Shown here: piece by piece, positions 43,388 through 48,393 of the stretch
Numbering within the stretch: position 1 is the stretch's first letter
How the letters are laid out: every line of letters starts with the position of its first letter
Assembly: GCA_028681035.1 (NCBI GenBank)
Contig: JAQUJJ010000008.1
Location: forward strand, 1 to 48,393
Source: Candidatus Cloacimonadota bacterium
GTDB lineage: Bacteria > Cloacimonadota > Cloacimonadia > Cloacimonadales > Cloacimonadaceae
Direction of reading: 5' to 3'
DNA: 48,393 nucleotides
Notes under the pieces: generated by a model
What the model saw: the letters and a program-made list of their open reading frames with translations, nothing else
What the model was told of the DNA's origin: nothing
Database searches by the model: none
Translations under genes and position numbers: made by a program

Positions 43388-44089
43388 TCAGTTATTCTCT
43401 ACTCCACCGTATACTTCTAAATCAGCTTGGGATTCTAATGCGCTCTGAACTGCGAAATCTTTCAGCAGAAAACCGTTCAAATGCCCTGGATATACCTGAG
43501 TGAGAGGAGGCAAAGTCTGAATCAAACTTTCCATTGAAAACTGATAATCCCTTTTACTGCCTCCAGGCAGTCGTGTAACAGCATTAAAACCATTGATCAA
43601 GGAGTCTCCAGAAAAAAGAAGCTGTTTATCAATTACTATGCATGCACTACCAGGCGAATGACCCGGTGTCGCTATCATCACAATTTCATGACCTTTCCAG
43701 TAAATATGCAATTCCTTAACAAAAGCAATATCTACCTCTGAAACAAATTCTGTGTCTACTTCCGCAAAATTTAATAGTCTGTCGTGAGGCATGAGTTCCG
43801 CTAAAAAATTGAAAAACTTAGAAAGGTTCTTGGACGGAGACTTTAGGGCTTCTGCACATGCTTGGGATGCTACGACTATAGCCCCTGATTTATCCTTGAA
43901 ATCATTTAACCCAGCAATATGGTCATAATGCTCATGAGTAAGCAGAATATAATCAATCTTGATATTGGCAAGCGAATCTATGACAAGATCATCTGAGCAA
44001 GAAGGGTCTATGATGATCGCATTGAATTCATCTTGAACAACATACATGTTGGATGAAATCAATTTGGAAACAACTCGTCTGACATTCAT
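43388..44089 (-). CDS. MBL-fold metallo-hydrolase
   Basis: A 233-residue protein with the HxHxDH motif HEHYDH at 52-57, then ATPGHSPGSACI, LFSGDSLI and YPGHLNGF as the other zinc-ligand regions. The family includes glyoxalase II and some thioesterases. Lying between two SDR genes of an acyl-ACP pathway, it may hydrolyse or transfer an acyl thioester; a PqsE-like role is possible. The 227-bp gap upstream of its start (44090-44316) has one weak stem-loop at about 44274-44292 and could hold a promoter. Confidence 0.86.
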   Translation of the reverse strand: MNVRRVVSKLISSNMYVVQDEFNAIIIDPSCSDDLVIDSLANIKIDYILLTHEHYDHIAGLNDFKDKSGAIVVASQACAEALKSPSKNLSKFFNFLAELMPHDRLLNFAEVDTEFVSEVDIAFVKELHIYWKGHEIVMIATPGHSPGSACIVIDKQLLFSGDSLINGFNAVTRLPGGSKRDYQFSMESLIQTLPPLTQVYPGHLNGFLLKDFAVQSALESQADLEVYGGVENN

Positions 44090-44316
44090 ATGACACCCTT
44101 AAAATGTTTTACTATTATATTCCGGCACCTTGAATCCAATCTCGGACTCTGGGATTGATAATAACCTGATATAAATAAGTGGGTCCGGATAGGATTGATT
44201 AAATACATGCAAATTGAGAATCTTAGTTCCAAATTGGTTGTTTAGGTAATGTTAATCTTAATTTGCACCATTTATCACGTGGACTCCGTGATGACAAATA
44301 TGTTTGCTGCGAAGCC

Positions 44317-45087
44317 TCAATGAACGCTGTAGCCAGCATCTGTCACTAAATTACTACCTGTAATCCAGCGAGAAGCAGAGGAAAGCAAAAATATGCAGGA
44401 ATAGGCAACATCCTCCGGAACACCAAGCCCCAAAGGGTGCTGCGAAATCAATTTCATGCGTGCTTCTTCACTCAGTTTATCCAAAAAGGCTTGTGACATT
44501 TTGGTAAGGCACACAGCCGGAGACACGCAGTTTGTCCTAATTTTTTTGGAGGCAAACTCCAAGGCCAGGGATCGAACTCCATTGATCAGGGCCGCCTTGC
44601 TGCTAGAATAGCCTATCTTGGCAGCTTCCGCTTTGATTCCTGCCACCGATGCTATGAATACCATGCTCCCACCGCTAGCCCTGATATATTTCTTTTTTGC
44701 GATCTGCCTAGCAAACTCAAACGCGGCAAATACATTTACCGCAAAAATATTCTCAAAATGGGCCGGAGTCATCAGTTTCACCGGTAACACCAGTTCTACG
44801 CCTGCTGAATGAACAAATCCGTCAATTGGGCCAAGCTTCATTACTGATTCCACCACCAAAGATTCGATGCTCTCGTAATCGCTGATATCTTGGGATATCA
44901 TAAGATGCCCCTTACCCTCCAAGGCCTCGTATGTATCTGCCAGCCTAGTAGCATCTCTGCCAATCAGGGAGAGTTTCGCTCCCGCCCGGCTGCATTCAAT
45001 CGCGCAAGCCCTACCAATACCAGATGAGGTTCCCGTAATGATGATGTTTTTTCCGCTGAGGTCAAATGGATTAAAATTATCTGCCAT
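44317..45087 (-). CDS. SDR oxidoreductase (FabG-like), copy B
   Basis: A 256-residue SDR with ITGTSSGIGRA (17-27), HSAGVEL, S147, Y160 and K164 in GYSSSKA, and WITGSNLVTDAG at the C-terminus. The catalytic tetrad is intact. Two reductases beside two condensing enzymes suggest two reduction steps on the ACP-bound chain. It is the most upstream gene of the acyl pathway on this strand; a gap of about 140 bp separates it from the lipoprotein gene. Confidence 0.86.
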   Translation of the reverse strand: MADNFNPFDLSGKNIIITGTSSGIGRACAIECSRAGAKLSLIGRDATRLADTYEALEGKGHLMISQDISDYESIESLVVESVMKLGPIDGFVHSAGVELVLPVKLMTPAHFENIFAVNVFAAFEFARQIAKKKYIRASGGSMVFIASVAGIKAEAAKIGYSSSKAALINGVRSLALEFASKKIRTNCVSPAVCLTKMSQAFLDKLSEEARMKLISQHPLGLGVPEDVAYSCIFLLSSASRWITGSNLVTDAGYSVH

Positions 45088-45229
45088 TGCTCTTTTACCT
45101 CCAAGAGATTACTGATATACACTTGCTCCAGATCCAAGATGGCGCTGCCAAGTGCCATAAGCCATTGCCTTTGCGTTTAAATCCTTCGACCGAGAAACAT
45201 GACAGTTGCAATTATATAAACCGATATCA

Positions 45230-46765
45230 CTAATTTATGCCAGCAGATGAAATCGGTATTGATGATCTGGGTTGCATAGTAACAGTGAAGAGTACTCCGG
45301 AACCTGGATAGCTTGAATCATATATGTGACTTGTAAGGGTTTGTTCCCGTAAATAATTATTGGGATAGGTCTGATTTGAATTAACCCCCATAAAAGGAAT
45401 ATATCCGTCCGCAAAAGTACTGTTCGAGCCTTTTAGATGTATATAAAATTTATTCCCAAAAAAGTTATTATGTGATATCGTTGGATTGCAATAAACTAGA
45501 CTATATATACTGCCTCCACGGTTCATCTCTACATCCCGCAAATTATCATAAAAATTATTTTGGCGGATATAGGGAGATGCTCCGTTTGGCCCTATAGCTA
45601 CGCTATTTCTGTCAAAGCAGTTATTATTGATGGCACCTTGCTTTAAGTAGGTTCTGATCCCGAGATATGAACCAAAAAAATATGAATTTTCTATGGTTGC
45701 ATTACAATCATTCACCATGATGCATTCGTGATTTTTTACAAAGACTGATTTTGAAAGACTTAGGTTATAATAAGTTGACAAACCCTTATTTGTTGTATTT
45801 GTGAGCAGTATCCTATCAACAACGTTATTTGAAGACGTCATTGTTAGCCCCGAGGAAGAACAAGAGCGAATAATAGAATTACTGATGCTAAAAGCGGGAA
45901 CACCAGTCTTTAAACCATTATTACCATAGCTTAGAATCAGGTTTTTTATCATAGTTGCATTTACTTGAGCTTCGAAACTTAGCAGGTCAAACTGCCCAAG
46001 ATCAGATTTTATTTCCGTGGAATATATTCCGTGAGAGCTGGTCACTGTCCAAAAACCCGTGCCCGAACCATAGGAGAGGTTACCAGATATGCTGAGGCGC
46101 TTATTGTTGTCAATTAATAGTTTTGTATTGGGCTCTATGGTCGATGATCCAAGTATCAATACATCCTGAATAATAAGATAAGTATGATGCGATTTAAAGG
46201 TCATATCAGTTTGTATAGTAGGAGATAATTCTATGGCTGGATACAGCTCCAACGTAGCTGCTGATACATCGGCAAAAACCTGATCTCCTTGGTGGATCGC
46301 AACATTATAATAATATCTCAAGCCCCACCCTTCTTTCATGATTGCCACATTATAGGTGCCCGGAGTAATCTTGATGAAGCTGAAGTTCCCTTCTGAGTTT
46401 GTTGTTACAACGCCTATTGGATTCTGTAATCTGTGGTCAAATTCAGTTTCCTGGCTAATCTGCACACCGATCTGAGGATATTCGCTATTGATCCTGACTA
46501 TAGTTGAGTCAAGCACAGCCAGGCCGTACAAGGCAACTGTTACTCCAGAAAAATCAGCGGGATCAAGAGATGGATCTCCTGTATCATTTACCAAGGTCAC
46601 TCTTCCGGAAAGAGAGCCGGACTTTGGGGCAGTGCTTTTGTTACAGGAGCTGAGCAGTAAGCAGAGCAAGAGAACGATAATTAATGGAGAATGGAGAATG
46701 GAGAACTTAGTTAATTGAGAATTGATAATTGAGAATTGAGAATTATTAGTAGGTGATCTTCTCAT
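45230..46765 (-). CDS. Lipoprotein with CarboxypepD_reg-like and parallel beta-helix domains
   Basis: A 511-residue protein. A hydrophobic signal segment ends in LLLSSC, a lipobox with C41. Then comes a carboxypeptidase-regulatory-like beta-sandwich (GVVTTNSEGNFSFIKITPGTY, about 120-140). The rest is a right-handed beta-helix, with recurring SNNVV, NCNATIENSYF and INNNCFDRN-type coils. It may bind or process the surface glycan, or be cargo with no link to it. The first 25 or so residues, before the hydrophobic core, are encoded by the TTGAGAA-family repeat, so the native start has probably been replaced; the lipoprotein signal remains usable. Confidence 0.78.
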   Translation of the reverse strand: MRRSPTNNSQFSIINSQLTKFSILHSPLIIVLLLCLLLSSCNKSTAPKSGSLSGRVTLVNDTGDPSLDPADFSGVTVALYGLAVLDSTIVRINSEYPQIGVQISQETEFDHRLQNPIGVVTTNSEGNFSFIKITPGTYNVAIMKEGWGLRYYYNVAIHQGDQVFADVSAATLELYPAIELSPTIQTDMTFKSHHTYLIIQDVLILGSSTIEPNTKLLIDNNKRLSISGNLSYGSGTGFWTVTSSHGIYSTEIKSDLGQFDLLSFEAQVNATMIKNLILSYGNNGLKTGVPAFSISNSIIRSCSSSGLTMTSSNNVVDRILLTNTTNKGLSTYYNLSLSKSVFVKNHECIMVNDCNATIENSYFFGSYLGIRTYLKQGAINNNCFDRNSVAIGPNGASPYIRQNNFYDNLRDVEMNRGGSIYSLVYCNPTISHNNFFGNKFYIHLKGSNSTFADGYIPFMGVNSNQTYPNNYLREQTLTSHIYDSSYPGSGVLFTVTMQPRSSIPISSAGIN

Positions 46766-47246
46766 TTTGTGTTTTCCTTAGATGTCTTAATTATTGCGGT
46801 TAGGATTCTAATTATTTCTTTAATGTCTTCCTTAAGGGGAGTAGATGGACTTATATATTCCGCTCCTATCAGGAGTCTAATCCAGTATTCAGTTTCTCTT
46901 GCTTCTTTCAAAGCTATTGATAGTTTATGAACAAAATCAGCTTTCGATTGGGCTTCTGTGGCTTCACTTACATTGGCGCCTATGGAAGTGCCCGATCTAA
47001 GTATCTGTTTCGAAAGAACATATTCTTTATGGTTAGAAGTCAACTCTCTATACAAAGAAATAATCTTCAGAGCAAAGCTGAAAGTCTTATCCGCTATTAT
47101 GTTTTCTTTCGCCACCCAATTCTCCATTTTCAATTGTCAATTCTCAATTAATTTAATCCACAATCGACGCGAGACGCATCGAATCCAGCAGACCAATTCT
47201 CAACTTAGTGCAAATTCTCAATTTTCCATTCTCAATTCTCAATTAG
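46683..47246. mobile_element. Four-helix-bundle gene bounded by inverted TTGAGAA-family repeats
   Basis: On the + strand, 46683-46748 has GGAGAAT and TTGAGAA/ATTGATAA units; at 47117-47150 and 47192-47246 the same units run in the opposite direction (TTCTCAA). They enclose one small gene. The repeats reach into the N-terminal coding part of the lipoprotein on one side and the C-terminal codons of the second rfbA on the other. The left arm has longer, more heptamer-like repeats than the other families. I infer the same kind of element as those with GxxExxxY genes. Confidence 0.6.
46762..47127 (-). CDS. Four-helix-bundle protein (23S rRNA intervening-sequence protein family)
   Basis: A 121-residue all-helical protein. 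SKQILRSGTSIGANVSEA (about 43-60) and KLSIALKEARETEYWIRLL (about 69-87) are the hallmarks of the S23/IVP four-helix-bundle family (TIGR02436), which is also related to Avd of diversity-generating retroelements. Its function is not established. I use the ATG at 47125-47127 (MENWVAKEN); that start and the first residues are encoded within the repeat. Its stop overlaps the lipoprotein start by 4 bp (ATGA). No rRNA gene is nearby, so this is a free-standing copy. Confidence 0.88.
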   Translation of the reverse strand: MENWVAKENIIADKTFSFALKIISLYRELTSNHKEYVLSKQILRSGTSIGANVSEATEAQSKADFVHKLSIALKEARETEYWIRLLIGAEYISPSTPLKEDIKEIIRILTAIIKTSKENTK

Positions 47247-48095
47247 CTTCAGCAGGTATTCTCCATACCCACTTTTTCTAATCGGCTCTGCCAGTTTACA
47301 GAGCTGATCCTTATTTATAAAGCCTTTGCGATAGGCGATTTCTTCGATGCAGCTGATTTTGAGGCCCTGACGGCTCTGGATAACTTCCACAAATTGGGAA
47401 GCTTGCATCAGTGAATCAAAGGTTCCGGTATCCAGCCAAGCAGTACCGCGACCAAAGACCATCACTTTGAGATTACCTTGCTCCAGATAGACCCGGTTTA
47501 CATCGGTAATTTCATATTCTCCCCGGGCAGAGGGTTTGATCTCGTGCGCTATCTTGATCACGCTATTGTCATAATAATACAATCCCGGAACGGCATAATG
47601 GGATCTAGGTTGTTTGGGTTTTTCTTCAATGCTGATGGCCTTTAGAGCTTTATCAAACTCCACTACGCCATAACGCTGTGGATCATGCACAGGGTAGGCT
47701 GTAATGATAGCGCCATCCGGAGATGTGCAGCTCTGCAACCTATTTGCCAGATCAGCCCCATAAAAAATGTTATCACCTAAAATCAGACAAACATTATCGG
47801 TTCCGACAAAATCTGCACCAAGCACAAAGGCTTGGGCAAGGCCATTGGGTACTACTTGCGCCTTGTATTCAAAACGCATACCAAGCTGCGCGCCATCCCC
47901 CAGAAGCTTCTGAAAACCAGCCTGATCTTCCGGAGTGGTGATGATCAGCACTTCCCGGATGCCCGAAAGCATGAGAGTAGATAAAGGGTAATAGATCATC
48001 GGTTTGTCGTAAACCGGCATGAGCTGTTTGCTTACGGCTATTGTCAGGGGATGTAAACGGGTACCGGCTCCGCCGGCTAAGATAATGCCTTTCAT
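47232..48095 (-). CDS. rfbA: Glucose-1-phosphate thymidylyltransferase, copy 2
   Basis: A 287-residue RmlA with the same motifs as copy 1 at 23585-24451 ([34 protein letters not shown]). I count roughly 32 differences in 287 residues. The C-terminus differs: the last codons of LIEN and the stop TGA come from the TTGAGAA repeat. Both copies should be active. The two copies are in direct orientation about 23.6 kb apart, a substrate for homologous recombination. Upstream is a gap with a CACAAAT repeat arm. Confidence 0.96.
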   Translation of the reverse strand: MKGIILAGGAGTRLHPLTIAVSKQLMPVYDKPMIYYPLSTLMLSGIREVLIITTPEDQAGFQKLLGDGAQLGMRFEYKAQVVPNGLAQAFVLGADFVGTDNVCLILGDNIFYGADLANRLQSCTSPDGAIITAYPVHDPQRYGVVEFDKALKAISIEEKPKQPRSHYAVPGLYYYDNSVIKIAHEIKPSARGEYEITDVNRVYLEQGNLKVMVFGRGTAWLDTGTFDSLMQASQFVEVIQSRQGLKISCIEEIAYRKGFINKDQLCKLAEPIRKSGYGEYLLKLIEN

Positions 48096-48143
48096 AGTTT
48101 TTCCTTTAGTTTTATCTTACATTCAGAAACAGAAAACTACTCC

Positions 48144-48184
48144 CACAAATAAACACAAATAAAAGACCACAAATGTACACAAAT
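48144..48184. repeat. Repeat arm, CACAAAT family (E)
   Basis: A 41-bp arm on the + strand contains four CACAAAT cores with different spacers. It lies about 30 bp from the stop codon of the partial GxxExxxY gene, oriented as the downstream arms of the other two GxxExxxY elements are. The opposite arm would be expected beyond the right edge of the window. Confidence 0.75.
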
Positions 48185-48214
48185 AGCTTACGGTCAATTA
48201 AGGGAGAGGGTGAC

Positions 48215-48393
48215 TTAGGTCTGAATTATTCGTTTCCATTGGAGTCTGCTGGAGCCAAAGTTTACAAGTAGGGCAAGGTTTAGCTTCATAGCGGATAGGT
48301 AGTTCAAGGCCTGGGCTGTGTGCTGAGGGGCAAGGTCTTTACAGACTTTGAGTTCCAGTATGATCTTATCATAGCACAGGAAGTCCGCATAGT
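48215..48393 (-). CDS. GxxExxxY protein, third copy, N-terminus beyond window
   Basis: Only the C-terminal 58 residues are visible. They read YADFLCYDKIILELKV (the D...ExK core), then HTAQALNYLSAMKL and NFGSSRLQWKRI before a TAA stop (48215-48217). The match to the copies at 3906-4328 and 31097-31483 is clear but the sequence is again distant. It lies next to the CACAAAT-family arm, its own repeat family. Confidence 0.85.
   Translation of the reverse strand, partial: YADFLCYDKIILELKVCKDLAPQHTAQALNYLSAMKLNLALLVNFGSSRLQWKRIIQT

Noticed and set aside
44274..44292. Rho-independent terminator between SDR and MBL genes
   Set aside because: The stem is only 6 bp (ATCACG/CGTGAT) with a 7-nt loop and no following U-tract on the minus strand.
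46762..47127. Diversity-generating retroelement accessory protein (Avd) or 23S rRNA insertion
   Set aside because: The fold family is shared, but there is no reverse transcriptase, template/variable repeat pair or rRNA gene anywhere in the window.

Overview
The window is one long polysaccharide (O-antigen, capsule or similar surface glycan) biosynthesis region. Every supported gene lies on the minus strand and most are packed with 4-25 bp overlaps or short gaps, so it reads right to left as a few long operons. No gap without a gene exceeds about 240 bp, and I see no rRNA, tRNA, CRISPR array, phage genes or classical transposase. Lipoprotein, Wzx/Wzy-like and LPS-type sugar genes suggest a Gram-negative bacterium, perhaps of the FCB/Cloacimonadota type, where GxxExxxY genes are common in my memory. 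That placement is a guess, not something the sequence proves.

Layout by coordinate. 1-5403: UDP-sugar genes, with a partial UDP-hexose 4-epimerase, a deacetylase-like protein and the complete FnlA-FnlB-FnlC (CapE-CapF-CapG) route to UDP-N-acetyl-L-fucosamine. 5514-18311: tailoring and assembly genes: a GNAT, two deacetylase-like proteins, a DUF354 protein, a FemAB-like protein, an AAC(3)-like acetyltransferase, two GT4 enzymes, an ATP-grasp, an asparagine-synthase-like protein, a CapA-like protein and a Wzy-like polymerase. 18498-29658: a Wzx flippase, a GT-A enzyme, DegT-like proteins, an ATP-grasp, the first rfbA with a cupin and an aminotransferase, an orphan gene, a second FemAB-like protein and a GNAT. 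29651-34624: LegC/LegB-like sugar enzymes, a nucleotidyltransferase and a GT4. 34722-39899: a GT39-like protein, RffA (WecE), a UPF0104-type membrane protein, an ArnC-like GT2 and a WecD-like GNAT. 40033-45087: a small acyl-ACP pathway with two KASIII, one ACP, two SDR reductases and an MBL-fold hydrolase. 45230-48393: a beta-helix lipoprotein, a four-helix-bundle protein, a second rfbA and a partial third GxxExxxY gene.

The most unusual layer is not the sugar genes. Short (about 30-45 bp) repeats recur between and even inside genes. Each is built of three or four copies of a 6-9 bp core, and several sequence families are present, with cores CGGATT, CGCAGAT, CACYAATT, CACAAAT, CACAGAG/CACCGA and TTGAGAA. 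They often occur as inverted pairs. Some pairs enclose a small gene: a GxxExxxY protein (PD-(D/E)XK-nuclease-like) or, in one case, a 23S-intervening-sequence-type four-helix-bundle protein. Others are empty. Each small gene is bordered by its own repeat family. Two repeats lie in frame inside intact enzyme genes (fnlB: 14 codons; legC: 27 codons), and others supply start regions, stop codons or C-terminal residues of neighbours. I propose this as a family of small mobile or RAYT/REP-like elements with exchangeable arm sequences and an exchangeable encoded protein.

A second point of interest is the acyl pathway. It has the parts for two condensations and two ketoreductions but no dehydratase or enoyl reductase, and it lies beside RffA and a WecD-like acyltransferase. 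It could make a hydroxylated short acyl group for an amino sugar.
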